64,000 nt of DNA from Pseudomonadota bacterium (GCA_023423775.1 JAFAEZ010000023.1:1-64000); one strand, 5' to 3'; shown: positions 1 to 9,187, counted from the first letter of the stretch. Notes: a model not told the origin generated them from the sequence alone. Program-made: numbers and translations.

Positions 1-252
1 CGCCTGCACCTTGCCGTCGGCAAGGATGACGGTGCCGTTTTCGATTCGGTTGCCCTCGCCGTCGAGGACGGTCCCCCCGGTGATCGCCGTCAGCACGCCC
101 GGAAAGGCGCGATAGGTCGATTCATAGACCGGCGAAGCCGGCTCCGCCGACGCGCTGGGCGTCGACGAAGCGGTCTCGGGTCGGTCCTTGGCAGTGGTGC
201 AGGCAGAGAGCAGTGCGAGGCCGGCGACGCCGGCAAGCCAAGTCTTGTTCAA
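1..252 (-). CDS. Amidohydrolase-family lipoprotein, N-terminal part (runs off the window)
   Basis: Only the first 84 codons are in the window. The start is TTG at 252, directly after the transporter stop TAA (255-253), so the two genes are probably translationally coupled. The N-terminus reads as a lipoprotein signal peptide ending in LLSAC at residues 14-18. A short linker leads into ITGGTVLDGEG and NGTVILADGKV, the usual N-terminal strands of metal-dependent amidohydrolases (imidazolonepropionase/dipeptidase-like). The metal-binding His residues lie beyond the window edge. Position behind a peptide transporter suggests a membrane-anchored periplasmic hydrolase for peptides or peptide-derived compounds. 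That role is inference. Confidence 0.75.
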   Translation of the reverse strand, partial: MNKTWLAGVAGLALLSACTTAKDRPETASSTPSASAEPASPVYESTYRAFPGVLTAITGGTVLDGEGNRIENGTVILADGKVQA

Positions 253-2163
253 TTATTCGCCCTTCGTTCCTTCGGGGTCGTTGGCACGGCCGAGCGGGTC
301 GCGCCCTGCCTTCATCTCATTCCCGGTGCGGGTCCCGGCAGCTTCACGTTCCGCCAGCTGCGCCTCGCCCGCCATCACGTCATGGCCGTGGCCGACCCCT
401 TCGCGCGCATCGCGGCCCAGCGTCTCGAGGTGCATGCCGCGCTTCAGCCACGGCGAGATCACCATCAGCACCACGCCGATCGCGACTGCGGTCCAGCCGA
501 TCGTCCCGAACACGCCCGCATAGGTGGCGAGCTGAGCGGCCGGATCGATGACGACGCCGCCGATGGTCGCGCCCGAGGTCGCCTGTGCGACGAGGCCGGC
601 CAAAGTGTGGGCCAGCGCCGAGGACAGGAACCACACGCCCATCATCAGGCCGACGATGCGCGGCACCGACAGCTTGGTGATCATGCTGAGGCCCACCGGC
701 GACAGACAAATCTCGCCGGTCGTGTGGAGCAGATAAGCGAGGAACAGCCAGATCAGCGGCACGCGATAATCGGGACCGGCAAAATACTCGATGCCGATGA
801 CGAGTACGAGGAACCCAAGCCCGGCCTGCACCAGTCCAAGACCGAACTTGAGCGGCGTCGAGGGCTCGAGCCCGCGCTTGCCGAGCCAGCCCCACATCGC
901 TGCGAAGACCGGTGCGAGCAGCACGATCAGGCCGGGGTTGAAGAAGTTGGTCTGGGCCGCGGTCATCTTGAGATCGCCGGCGATGGTGAGATCGCTGTTG
1001 CGGTCCGCGTAGAGGGTCATCGAGCTGCCGGCCTGTTCGAACAAGGTCCAGAACAGCACCGAGAAGATGATCAGCACGAGGGCGACGATCATGCGCGAGC
1101 GCTCGGCGCCCTTCAGCGCCACCCACGACCAGATCAGCATCGCCGCGAAGATCAAAGGCGCGCCGATGGTGAGCATCAGCGTCACGATCTCGTGGCGCTG
1201 CACTAGCCACCAGGCCGGGAGCAGCATCAGGAAGCCGGCGACGTAGATCGTCCATTCGACGTTGAGGCCGATCGCGCTCTTCTTCTTGAGCACTTCGGGG
1301 CGCAGCGGCTCCGCTTTGCCCATCAGGAACTTCTGGCCCCAGAGGAAGGTGAGCAGGCCGGCGAGCATGCCGAAGCCGGCGAGGCCGAAGCCATAGGCCC
1401 AGCCATATTTGATGCCGAGATAGCCGCAGCCCAGGGTCGCGAGGACCGAGCCGAGATTGATGCCCATGTAGAAGATGGTGAAGCCGCGGTCGCGCCGCGG
1501 ATCCTCGGGCGCGTAGAGCGCGCCGACGATGGTGGAGATGTTAGCCTTGAGGAAGCCGACGCCGACGATGATCAGCGAGAGCGACAGGAACAGGATCTGA
1601 ACGTAGATAGGCTCCTGCACCGAACGGGTCGTAAACCCGCCGGTGGGCACCGTCGCCGGGAGGCCGACCGCTGCGCCGTTCTCGACGAGCATGCCTTCGG
1701 CCGAGAAAGTCATCTTCGACTGGGCCTGGCCATCGGCCGACTTGATGAAGAGGTTGCGGTCGTCGCCGCGGCCGTCCGTCACCACCTCATAGCTGGAGGC
1801 GCCGACATCGACATATTGCTTCGATCCTGCCCCTTCGAACGCCATGCCGAAATGGCCCAGCACGAGCAGGACGGCACCAATCGTGACGGCCTTGCGCGAA
1901 CCGAGATATTTGTCGGCGATCAGGCCGCCGAGGACCGGCGCCAGATAGACGAGCGAGGCGTAGGCTGCGTAGAGGCCCTGCGCCTCGGTGTCGCTGAACA
2001 GGAAATGCTGCGTCAGATAGAGGACGAGCAGGGCCCGCATGCCATAGAAGGAAAAGCGCTCCCACATCTCGGCGAAGAAGAGAACGGCCAGACCCTTGGG
2101 GTGGCCGAAGAAGCTTCGATCGTCTGAGGGAGCGTGCCGGTCGGGATAGGTCACGGTGGCCAT
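253..2163 (-). CDS. POT/PTR-family peptide MFS transporter
   Basis: Proton-coupled oligopeptide transporter of the inner membrane, about 636 residues. The N-terminal motif EMWERFSFYGMRALL is the ExxERFxYY signature of the family. Many hydrophobic helices follow. A non-membrane insertion of roughly 90 residues (about residues 110-200, Gly/Asp/Ser rich) sits between early helices; similar insertions occur in peptide transporters of sphingomonads and xanthomonads. The start at 2163 puts the conserved RSFFGHPKGLAVLFF segment near the N-terminus. An in-frame ATG 12 codons upstream is possible. The downstream lipoprotein gene abuts the stop codon, so the pair probably forms a peptide uptake and hydrolysis operon. 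Confidence 0.9.
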   Translation of the reverse strand: MATVTYPDRHAPSDDRSFFGHPKGLAVLFFAEMWERFSFYGMRALLVLYLTQHFLFSDTEAQGLYAAYASLVYLAPVLGGLIADKYLGSRKAVTIGAVLLVLGHFGMAFEGAGSKQYVDVGASSYEVVTDGRGDDRNLFIKSADGQAQSKMTFSAEGMLVENGAAVGLPATVPTGGFTTRSVQEPIYVQILFLSLSLIIVGVGFLKANISTIVGALYAPEDPRRDRGFTIFYMGINLGSVLATLGCGYLGIKYGWAYGFGLAGFGMLAGLLTFLWGQKFLMGKAEPLRPEVLKKKSAIGLNVEWTIYVAGFLMLLPAWWLVQRHEIVTLMLTIGAPLIFAAMLIWSWVALKGAERSRMIVALVLIIFSVLFWTLFEQAGSSMTLYADRNSDLTIAGDLKMTAAQTNFFNPGLIVLLAPVFAAMWGWLGKRGLEPSTPLKFGLGLVQAGLGFLVLVIGIEYFAGPDYRVPLIWLFLAYLLHTTGEICLSPVGLSMITKLSVPRIVGLMMGVWFLSSALAHTLAGLVAQATSGATIGGVVIDPAAQLATYAGVFGTIGWTAVAIGVVLMVISPWLKRGMHLETLGRDAREGVGHGHDVMAGEAQLAEREAAGTRTGNEMKAGRDPLGRANDPEGTKGE

Positions 2164-2298
2164 CGGCGCGCTGACTCCAATACAGTTTAGGGCCGCCATA
2201 GAGGGAGGGCAGCCTCGATGGGCGGGCAGACTAACGCGTGGAACGCTGTTGTGAAGCGGATTGTTGCCAACACGTGACGCTGCTAGCGGACTTGGGCC

Positions 2299-2883
2299 AT
2301 GGGCAACGATCGATCCTCCACCCTCGCGCTGCTCCGCACGCGGCGCTCGGCGCGGCCTCGCGATCTCGTCGAGCCGGGTCCCGACGACGCCCAGCTCCGC
2401 CAGATTTTCGAGGCGGCGATGCGCGTGCCAGATCATGGCAAGCTCGCGCCGTGGCGCTTCGTCCACGTCCCGCAGAACCGGCGCGAGGCCTTTCGCGACC
2501 TGCTGGTGCGCGCTTATCGCGAGGACCACCCGGCGCCGGGCCGCCTTGAGCTCGAGGCGATCGACAAGTTCGCGCGCCAGGCGCCTACCCTCGTCGTCGC
2601 GCTTTCGGTCCCTGTCGTGCCGAGCAAGATCCCGCTTTGGGAGCAGGAATTGTCGATGGGTGCGGCGCTCATGAACCTGTTGCTCGCCACGCACGCGCTC
2701 GGCTTTGCCGGTGGCTGGGTGACCGGCTGGGCAGCCAATTCCGCGACGGTCGCGCGCGCATTCGGCCCCGAAGGGGGGCGGATTGCGGGCTTCGTCTTCA
2801 TCGGCACGCCCGGCGCGGAGCTCGAGGAACGGCCGCGGCCGGACTACGACCAGATCGTTTCGGACTGGACTCCGCACGGCTGA
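2299..2883 (+). CDS. Nitroreductase family protein (YdjA-like)
   Basis: A single-domain FMN-dependent nitroreductase-fold protein of 194 residues. It shows TRRSARP near the N-terminus, the RVPDHGKLAPWRF segment typical of the YdjA subgroup, and GFVFIGTPG near the C-terminus (FMN phosphate region). YdjA-like enzymes are small NAD(P)H-dependent oxidoreductases whose physiological substrate is usually unknown. The gene is divergent from the POT transporter, with about 135 bp between their starts. No clear Shine-Dalgarno precedes the ATG. Confidence 0.9.
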   Translation: MGNDRSSTLALLRTRRSARPRDLVEPGPDDAQLRQIFEAAMRVPDHGKLAPWRFVHVPQNRREAFRDLLVRAYREDHPAPGRLELEAIDKFARQAPTLVVALSVPVVPSKIPLWEQELSMGAALMNLLLATHALGFAGGWVTGWAANSATVARAFGPEGGRIAGFVFIGTPGAELEERPRPDYDQIVSDWTPHG

Positions 2884-2904
2884 TCGCCGGCCGGTCTTTA
2901 GGCC

Positions 2905-2933
2905 TTGACCGCCCCGCTGTATTAGAACACTAT
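2905..2933 (+). promoter_or_regulatory. Predicted promoter of the GntR gene (leaderless)
   Basis: A -35 hexamer TTGACC (2905-2910) is followed after 17 bp by CACTAT (2928-2933; the 18-bp alternative is ACTATA). The ATG at 2941 lies where the transcript should begin and no Shine-Dalgarno is present, so the mRNA is probably leaderless. The -10 region contains the small inverted repeat TAG-AACA-CTA (2923-2932), which could be an autoregulatory GntR site. Confidence 0.5.
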
Positions 2934-2940
2934 ATCGCTG

Positions 2941-3288
2941 ATGAGCAACGACGACCGGCCGGTATATCTCCGCCTCCGCGATACGATCGCGGCCAGGATC
3001 CTTGACGGCTCCGTCGGCGACGGCGACGCGCTCCCTTCGGTTCGTAGCCTCGCCGCCGAGCATGGCGCCAACCCACTGACCGTCGCCAAGGCCTACCAGA
3101 CCTTCCAGGACGAAGGCCTGATCGTCGTCAAGCGCGGCGTCGGCATGTTCGTCGCTGAGGGCGCGACCGCCAAGCTGCGCGCGAGCGCCCGCAAGGAATT
3201 TCTCGAGCAGCGCTGGCCGGGCATCGCCGCCCATATCCGCCGCCTCGACCTCGACGTCGAAGACCTGGTGGAGCGCGCACTCGCCTGA
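2941..3288 (+). CDS. Short GntR-family transcriptional regulator (YtrA-like)
   Basis: 115 residues. The N-terminal winged helix-turn-helix (about residues 7-75) contains LPSVRSLAAEHGANPLTVAK and a GVGMFV wing. Only about 40 residues follow, with no room for a ligand-binding FadR- or HutC-type domain. This length is typical of the YtrA subfamily, which usually represses its own operon and an adjacent ABC transporter. No ABC genes are nearby: the next gene, an acyl-CoA dehydrogenase, is convergent and ends 10 bp away. The target is therefore unknown beyond probable self-control. Confidence 0.88.
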   Translation: MSNDDRPVYLRLRDTIAARILDGSVGDGDALPSVRSLAAEHGANPLTVAKAYQTFQDEGLIVVKRGVGMFVAEGATAKLRASARKEFLEQRWPGIAAHIRRLDLDVEDLVERALA

Positions 3289-3297
3289 GCCGAAGGC

Positions 3298-5022
3298 TCA
3301 GGCCGCGAAGGCCTCTTCCGATACTGAATAAAGCAAGTCAGCGGGAGCGTTTGCCGCCGCCGCCAGCCCGCCGGCTTCGGGCACGACCTGATCGAGATAG
3401 AAACGGGCGGCGGCCTGCTTCATCGCGAGGAACAACGGATCGCCCTCCGCGCCCCGCGCCGCATCGTGCTGACGCGCCATCAGCCAGCCGGCGACGGCGA
3501 CCGACAGCATGGTGAGGAATGGGTAGGAAGCGGCCAGCCGATCGTCGGCGCTCGCCTCTGCCAGTTGGGCCGCGACCGCCTCGCACGAGTCGACCAGAGC
3601 CATTAGCGGCGCTTCGCCGGCCGCTTCAGCACGGATGTCGGCAAGCAGGCGCGCCAGCACCGCGCCGCCTTCAAGCCCGATCTTGCGGCCGACGAGATCG
3701 GCCCCCTGGATGCCATTGGTCCCCTCGTAGATCGGCGAAATCCGAATATCGCGCAGATGCTGCGCCGCGCCGGTCTCCTCGACATAGCCCATGCCGCCAT
3801 GGACCTGGACGCCGAGGCTCGCCACCTCGACCCCGATATCGGTGCCATAGGCCTTGACCAGTGGCGTCAGCAGGTCGGCGCGCGCGCCGGCAGCGGCGTC
3901 GCCGAGATGGCGGCGGTCGGTCTGCCCCGCGGCATAATAAGCCAGCGCGCGCGCTGCCTGGGTCAGCGCCTTCATCCGCATCAGCATGCGCCGCACGTCG
4001 GGATGCTCGACGATCCGGACCGGATCGCGCCCCGCCCCGGCCCGGGCCGACTGGACGCGCTCGCGCGCATAGGCGACCGCCTGCTGGGTCGCCGCCTCGG
4101 CGATCGACACGCCCTGCAGGCCGACGTTGAGGCGTGCATTGTTCATCATCGTGAACATGCCGCGCATGCCGCCATTCTCCGCGCCGACCAGATAGCCGAC
4201 GCATTGGTCGTGGTCGCCATAGGCCATGACACAGGTCGGCGAGGCGTGAATGCCGAGCTTGTGCTCGATCGAGACGCAGCGCAGATCGTTGCGCGCGCCG
4301 ATCACGCCGTCGTCGCCGACCAGGAATTTGGGGACGAGGAAGAGGGAGATGCCTTTCGTGCCCGGCGGCGCATCGGGCGTGCGGGCGAGGACGAGGTGGA
4401 CGATATTGTCGGCGAGGTCATGCTCGCCATAGGTGATGAAGATCTTCTGGCCCTTGATCCGGTAGGTCCCGTCGGCCTGCGGCTCGGCGCGGGTCTTGAG
4501 CGCACCGACGTCGGAGCCGGCCTGGGGCTCGGTGAGGTTCATCGTCGCCGGCCATTCGCCCGAGACGATCTTCGGCAGCCATTTCTCGACCAACTGCGGC
4601 GCGCCATGCGCGGGCAGCGCCTCGACCGCGCCCGCCGACAGCATCGCCACCAGCGAGAAGCCCATGTTCGCGCTGCCGAGATCCTCAAGCACGACGGTGG
4701 CGAGGGTGAGCGGGAGCCCTTGCCCGCCATGTTCGACCGGCGCCGCGAGCGAGCCCCAGCCGGCCTCGACATAAGCGCGATAAGCCTCCCGGAAGCCCCG
4801 CGGCATCGTCACACCCTCGGGCGACCATTTCGCACCGACTTGGTCGCCGACCCGATTGAGCGGCGCGAATTCGGCCGCGGCGAACCCGCCGATCCCTTCG
4901 AGGATCGCGTCGACGAGGTCGGGCGTGGCGTCGGCGAACCGGTTGTGGCCGGCCAGCTCGTCGATGCCGACGACGTGGCGGAGGACGAAGCGCTGCTCGG
5001 CGACGGGCGGGGTGTAGGTCAC
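3298..5022 (-). CDS. Acyl-CoA dehydrogenase, long form with C-terminal extension
   Basis: FAD-dependent acyl-CoA dehydrogenase of about 574 residues. I chose the GTG at 5022 because it gives the family-typical start with YTPP followed by RFVLRHVVGIDEL; the frame stays open further upstream but would overlap the tsaC promoter. Seen: MNLTEPQAGSDVGALKTRA (FAD/substrate segment), GGMGYVEETGAAQHLRDIR (catalytic-base region) and IYEGTNGIQ. The last ~110 residues match the extra helical domain of the DmdC/AidB-like branch. The likely role is beta-oxidation or a related acyl-CoA pathway; the substrate cannot be told. It diverges from tsaC. Confidence 0.9.
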   Translation of the reverse strand: MTYTPPVAEQRFVLRHVVGIDELAGHNRFADATPDLVDAILEGIGGFAAAEFAPLNRVGDQVGAKWSPEGVTMPRGFREAYRAYVEAGWGSLAAPVEHGGQGLPLTLATVVLEDLGSANMGFSLVAMLSAGAVEALPAHGAPQLVEKWLPKIVSGEWPATMNLTEPQAGSDVGALKTRAEPQADGTYRIKGQKIFITYGEHDLADNIVHLVLARTPDAPPGTKGISLFLVPKFLVGDDGVIGARNDLRCVSIEHKLGIHASPTCVMAYGDHDQCVGYLVGAENGGMRGMFTMMNNARLNVGLQGVSIAEAATQQAVAYARERVQSARAGAGRDPVRIVEHPDVRRMLMRMKALTQAARALAYYAAGQTDRRHLGDAAAGARADLLTPLVKAYGTDIGVEVASLGVQVHGGMGYVEETGAAQHLRDIRISPIYEGTNGIQGADLVGRKIGLEGGAVLARLLADIRAEAAGEAPLMALVDSCEAVAAQLAEASADDRLAASYPFLTMLSVAVAGWLMARQHDAARGAEGDPLFLAMKQAAARFYLDQVVPEAGGLAAAANAPADLLYSVSEEAFAA

Positions 5023-5072
5023 AGCTGGGTTCCGGTCTTGCGTGGCGGTAGCGGCGGCTATAGCGCGACCCC

Positions 5073-6008
5073 ATGAGCCCGCCAAACGCCCCGTTGGACA
5101 CGCAAATCCGCCCTTACGGCAAGGCCGCGATCGCGCAGGCGGCAGAGCTCATCCGCCAAGGCCAGCCGGTCGCGATTCCGACCGAAACCGTCTACGGACT
5201 CGCCGCCGACGCCACCAATGGGGAGGCGGTGGCGCGAATCTACGCTGCCAAGGGGCGGCCGAGCTTCAACCCGCTGATCGTTCACGTGCCGTCGCTCGCT
5301 GAGGCCGAGACGATCGCCCATTTCGACGAGACGGCGCACGGGCTCGCCGAGCGTCACTGGCCCGGGCCGCTTACTCTGGTCGTGCCGCTTCGGCCGGACA
5401 GCGGTATCGCCGCGCTGGTCGCCGCGGGGCTGCCGACCATCGCGCTGCGGGTGCCGGCCCATCCGGCGATGCGCGACCTGCTCGCCGCCGTCGGCCGTCC
5501 CCTCGCCGCCCCGTCCGCTAACGCCAGCGGCGGGATCAGTCCGACGCGGGCCGAGCATGTCCTGTCCAGTCTCGCAGGACGCATTCCGCTCGTCGTCGAC
5601 GGCGGAGCCACTGGCCACGGCCTGGAAAGCACCATCCTGGCAGTGACCGACGGCAGGGTGCGCCTGTTGCGGCCGGGACCAATCATCGAGGCTTCGGCCA
5701 TCGGCGGGAAAACCGGCGGGATCGAGGCGCCGGGCCAGATGGCCAGTCATTATGCGCCTACAAAGCCGCTCCGCCTCCAGGCGGAGTCGGCCGAGCCGGG
5801 CGAATGGCTGATCGGCTTCGGCGCTGTCGCCGGCGACAGCAATCTAAGCGAGTCCGGCGATCTCACCGAGGCGGCGGCGAAATTGTTCGCCTTGCTCCAC
5901 GAGGCCGACGCGCAGCCCGCGGCCGCGATAGCGGTGGCGCCAGTTCCCGAGACGGGGCTCGGCGTGGCGATCAACGACCGCCTCCGCCGCGCCGCCGCGC
6001 CGCGTTAG
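5073..6008 (+). CDS. tsaC: L-threonylcarbamoyladenylate synthase (TsaC/Sua5 type)
   Basis: Makes threonylcarbamoyl-AMP from threonine, bicarbonate and ATP, the first step of t6A37 modification of ANN-decoding tRNAs. The YrdC fold is clear: AIPTETVYGLAADATN, AAKGRPSFNPLIVH, RHWPGPLTLV and LAAPSANASG. After residue ~210 a linker with PGQMASHYAP leads into the extra Sua5 domain, so this is the long form (311 residues) rather than the short TsaC. A TATAGC -10-like element at 5059-5064 lies 8 nt before the ATG with no Shine-Dalgarno, so the transcript may be leaderless. Confidence 0.93.
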   Translation: MSPPNAPLDTQIRPYGKAAIAQAAELIRQGQPVAIPTETVYGLAADATNGEAVARIYAAKGRPSFNPLIVHVPSLAEAETIAHFDETAHGLAERHWPGPLTLVVPLRPDSGIAALVAAGLPTIALRVPAHPAMRDLLAAVGRPLAAPSANASGGISPTRAEHVLSSLAGRIPLVVDGGATGHGLESTILAVTDGRVRLLRPGPIIEASAIGGKTGGIEAPGQMASHYAPTKPLRLQAESAEPGEWLIGFGAVAGDSNLSESGDLTEAAAKLFALLHEADAQPAAAIAVAPVPETGLGVAINDRLRRAAAPR

Positions 6009-6046
6009 GCGCTACAACATTCCTCCTTAGCTCCCCGGCGAACAGC

Positions 6047-6553
6047 TCAGGCGGTAGCGACGAGCGGCGCCATGCCGGTCGGCGAGAGGATTTCGATCCA
6101 ATAGCCGTCGGGGTCCCTGATGAAGGCAATGCCCTTCATCTTGCCGTCCTGCGGCCGCTTGACGAAGGGCACGCCGAGCTCCTCGAAGCGGGCGCAGGCA
6201 GACTCGACGTCCGGCACGCTGATGCCGAGGTGGCCGAAGCCGCGCGGCTCCTCGTTTCCATTATGATAGCCAGCGAAGCCCGCATCCGCCTCGGTGCCCC
6301 AATTGTGGGTGAGCTCGAGCGTGGTTTCGCGGGTGAAGATGAAGCGCGCCCGCTCGGCCGGATCGGCCGGCACGTCCTCGCCGTCCTTAAGGTAGGCGAG
6401 GAAAAAGAGCGAGAAGCGCATGTCTTCGAAATCGAGCCGCTGGAGCAGGCTCATGCCGAGAACATCGCGATAAAAAGCGAGCGAAGGCTCCGGATCGCGG
6501 ACGCGCAGCATCGTCTGGTTGAGCGCGAAGCCCTCCGTCGCAGCGTCCCGCAT
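6047..6553 (-). CDS. gloA: Lactoylglutathione lyase (glyoxalase I)
   Basis: Isomerises the methylglyoxal-glutathione hemithioacetal to S-lactoylglutathione. 168 residues with two VOC half-sites: [17 protein letters not shown] and LELTHNWG in the first, [11 protein letters not shown] and [10 protein letters not shown] in the second. The metal ligands correspond to Gln/Glu in the first half and His/Glu in the second. The start ATG (6553-6551) shares its A with the msrA stop (TAATG), so the two are translationally coupled. The pairing suggests a joint role in electrophile and oxidative damage defence. Confidence 0.93.
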   Translation of the reverse strand: MRDAATEGFALNQTMLRVRDPEPSLAFYRDVLGMSLLQRLDFEDMRFSLFFLAYLKDGEDVPADPAERARFIFTRETTLELTHNWGTEADAGFAGYHNGNEEPRGFGHLGISVPDVESACARFEELGVPFVKRPQDGKMKGIAFIRDPDGYWIEILSPTGMAPLVATA

Positions 6554-7101
6554 TACTGGGCGGCTTCCTGCCGCTTCAGCCGCGCAGCAAAGCTCTTGCG
6601 GAATTTCTGCAGCTTGGGCGCGACCACAGCGACGCAATAGCTGTTGTTGGCGCCCTCGCGCTCGAAATATTCCTGGTGATAATCCTCGGCCGGCCACCAG
6701 TCGGTGAGCGGCTCGATCTTCGTCACCACCGGCTCGCTCCAATCCTGCTGCGCGCGCGCGATCGCAGCCTTGGCCGATGCCTCCTGATCCGCGTCGTGCG
6801 GGAAGATAGCGGAGCGGTACTGCGTGCCGATGTCGTTGCCCTGGCGATTGAGCTGGGTCGGATCATGGGTCGCGAAATAGATGTCCAGAATGTCGTCATA
6901 GGAGATGATGTCGGGATCGAACGTGATCCGCACCGCCTCGGCATGGCCGGTGTCGCCGCCGCACACCTGCTTGTAGGTCGGGTTGGGCAGGTTGCCGCCG
7001 ATATAGCCGCTCTCGACGCTCGAAACGCCGATCACGTCGTCGAAGATCGCCTCGGTGCACCAGAAGCACCCGCCCGCCAATGTCGCCTGCTGTTCGGCCA
7101 T
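6553..7101 (-). CDS. msrA: Peptide-methionine (S)-S-oxide reductase MsrA
   Basis: Reduces methionine-S-sulfoxide in proteins. 182 residues. The active-site motif GGCFWCTEA places the catalytic Cys at residue 12. Also visible are [24 protein letters not shown] and YRSAIFPHD. The ATG at 7101 was chosen because catalytic MsrA cores begin about 10 residues before GCFW. The stop overlaps the gloA start by one base. Confidence 0.95.
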   Translation of the reverse strand: MAEQQATLAGGCFWCTEAIFDDVIGVSSVESGYIGGNLPNPTYKQVCGGDTGHAEAVRITFDPDIISYDDILDIYFATHDPTQLNRQGNDIGTQYRSAIFPHDADQEASAKAAIARAQQDWSEPVVTKIEPLTDWWPAEDYHQEYFEREGANNSYCVAVVAPKLQKFRKSFAARLKRQEAAQ

Positions 7102-7153
7102 GTCGTCCTCGCTTGAAGTGGTTCGCGTCCCAGATAGGCGCGCGGCCGCCCGA

Positions 7154-9187
7154 TTATAATGGGTTCTTGGCGTCGCCCGCAGCCGCGTCGCCATTCACAT
7201 GCGCGCCGGGCAGGGTGAAACGGAAGACGGCCCCGCCCTCGGGCCGGTTCTCGGCCCAGATCTTGCCGCCATGCGCCTCGATGATCGTGCGGCTGATCGA
7301 GAGGCCGATGCCCATGCCTTCGCTCTTGGTCGTCCGGAACGGCGAGAAAAGGGCGTCGACGACTTCTTCCGAAAGGCCGGTGCCCGTGTCGGCGACGCTG
7401 ACCTCGACCAGGCCGGCGCCGACGGCGCGCGTGGCGATCGTCACTTCGCGCCGTGGCAGGCCCTTCATCGCTTCGATCGCGTTGCGCACGAGATTGATGA
7501 GCACCTGCTGGATCTGGATCGAGTCGGCCTCCACCCAACGCCCGTCGGGCGCGACGCGGATCTCATGCTTCACGCCCAGCACCTGCTCGTCGACGAAGGC
7601 GAGCACCGCGGCCTCCTCGATCAGTCGCGCCAGATCCTCGGTCCGCACGGTGACGTTGCCACGCGCGACCAACTCGCGCAGGCGGCGCACGATATGGCCG
7701 GCACGCAGGGCGCTGCTTTCGGCCGCTTCGAGCGCCCCTATCACTTCCCCGGCATCGGGCAGGTTTTCGAGCAGACGCTGGCTGCCGCGCAGATAGCCGG
7801 TGATCGCGGTGAGCGGCTGATTGATCTCGTGCGCCAAGGTCGAGGCCATCGCCCCCATCGCGCTCAGCCGCGAAACGTGGATCAACTCCGCCTGGAGCTT
7901 GCGCAATTCGGCCTCGGCGTGGCGACGGTCAGTGATGTCGGCCATAGCCCCGACCGCCCGGATTGGGTGGCCCTCCTCGTCCCGGATCACGAAACCGCGA
8001 TCGAACACGTCGACATATTCGCCATTGCCGGCGAGGAAGCGATATCCTGAGGACCAGCGGTTTCGTCCGGCGTTGATCGCGTCCCACATGACGTGGACGA
8101 CCCGGGCCCGGTCCTCGGGGTGGAGATGCTGCTCCCAATAATCGGAATGGGTGTTTCCCTCGCCCCCCGGGAAGCCAAGGAAAGCGGAGGCGGCGTCGCT
8201 CCACCAGATCGTGTGATCGATCAGATCATGGTCCCAGATGGCATCATCCGCGGCGAGCGCGGCCAGCCGGTATCTTTCCTCGATGGCAGCGCGATGCTGG
8301 TCTGCGACCCATTGATCGTGGACGTCATCCATCGTGCCGTACCAGCGGACCACGCGCCCCGCTTCGTCGATGCGCGGCGCCGCGCGAGCGAGGAAGCGGC
8401 GGTAGCTGCCATCCTCCATGCGCAGGCGCATCTCGGCCTGATGCGGCCGCACCGCGTCGCGGGCTGCCTTCCATTCTTCCAGAACCCGATCGACGTCGTC
8501 GGGATGAATCGCTTCGCGCGGGCGCGCCGACGGATCGAGCTTGGTCAGTTCAAAGAAGCGCGCGCTGACGTTGAGCACCGCGCCGTCGGCGCTGGCCGTC
8601 CAGATGATCTGGCGGCTGAGCTCGACCGTGTAGCGGTAAAGCTCCTCGCTTTGCCGGAGGCGTTCGGCCGCCTCCTGGAGCGCACGGGTGCGCTCCTCGA
8701 CCCGCACTTCGAGGGAGGCATTGGCCTCCGACAACGCGGCCTCGCTCGCCTCTTTCTGCGCAAGATAGGCGCCGGCCTGCCTTTGCCGATCGCGCAGCCG
8801 CAGCGCTTTCAGGACCTCGTTGCGCAATATCGGAGGGTAGACCGGGCGCTCGACGATGGCGACGTGGCCGAGCCGATCGAGCGCGTCCGCGACTTGATCC
8901 ACTTTCTCGCGCGACGCTATCAGGACGAACGGGAAATCCGACCAGGACGGCTGCTCAGCGAGCACCCGGCCGAGCGCTACGAGATCGAGCGCGAGCAACG
9001 CCACGCCCGTCAGCACGGCGGCGTCGAAGCGGTCGTCGGCAATGCCCGTCAGCAGCTCGTCGGCCGAGACGAACAGACACTCAAAGTGGCGTTCGCAGAC
9101 GATCATCCGGACCGTCTCGCTATCCTCGGGCCCGGCCAGGACCGCGACGCGATAGCCTTCAGCAGCAGATCCGGAGCGGTCGCTCAT
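7154..9187 (-). CDS. PAS-domain sensor histidine kinase with N-terminal pseudo-receiver (FixL-like)
   Basis: 677 residues with no transmembrane segment, so a cytoplasmic sensor. Order: a receiver-like domain (about 10-125), a coiled coil (about 135-180), PAS1 (about 185-300), PAS2 with PAC-like end (about 310-430), HisKA with STLAHEINQPL (His near 453), and HATPase_c with N-box NLVRNAIEAM (Asn near 569) and G1 box ADTGTGLS (about 600). The receiver-like domain lacks key residues: the phospho-acceptor Asp is Thr60 and the conserved KP Lys is Arg114. The FixJ-like gene lies 64 bp upstream on the same strand, so the two form a pair. The signal is unknown; I see no haem-ligand PAS signature. Confidence 0.9.
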   Translation of the reverse strand: MSDRSGSAAEGYRVAVLAGPEDSETVRMIVCERHFECLFVSADELLTGIADDRFDAAVLTGVALLALDLVALGRVLAEQPSWSDFPFVLIASREKVDQVADALDRLGHVAIVERPVYPPILRNEVLKALRLRDRQRQAGAYLAQKEASEAALSEANASLEVRVEERTRALQEAAERLRQSEELYRYTVELSRQIIWTASADGAVLNVSARFFELTKLDPSARPREAIHPDDVDRVLEEWKAARDAVRPHQAEMRLRMEDGSYRRFLARAAPRIDEAGRVVRWYGTMDDVHDQWVADQHRAAIEERYRLAALAADDAIWDHDLIDHTIWWSDAASAFLGFPGGEGNTHSDYWEQHLHPEDRARVVHVMWDAINAGRNRWSSGYRFLAGNGEYVDVFDRGFVIRDEEGHPIRAVGAMADITDRRHAEAELRKLQAELIHVSRLSAMGAMASTLAHEINQPLTAITGYLRGSQRLLENLPDAGEVIGALEAAESSALRAGHIVRRLRELVARGNVTVRTEDLARLIEEAAVLAFVDEQVLGVKHEIRVAPDGRWVEADSIQIQQVLINLVRNAIEAMKGLPRREVTIATRAVGAGLVEVSVADTGTGLSEEVVDALFSPFRTTKSEGMGIGLSISRTIIEAHGGKIWAENRPEGGAVFRFTLPGAHVNGDAAAGDAKNPL

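Noticed and set aside
3757..5076. A 439-codon open frame antisense to the acyl-CoA dehydrogenase
   Set aside because: No recognisable motif; mirrors the codon periodicity of the real gene. The same applies to long shadow frames at 31083-32756, 27510-28772 and 61398-62486.
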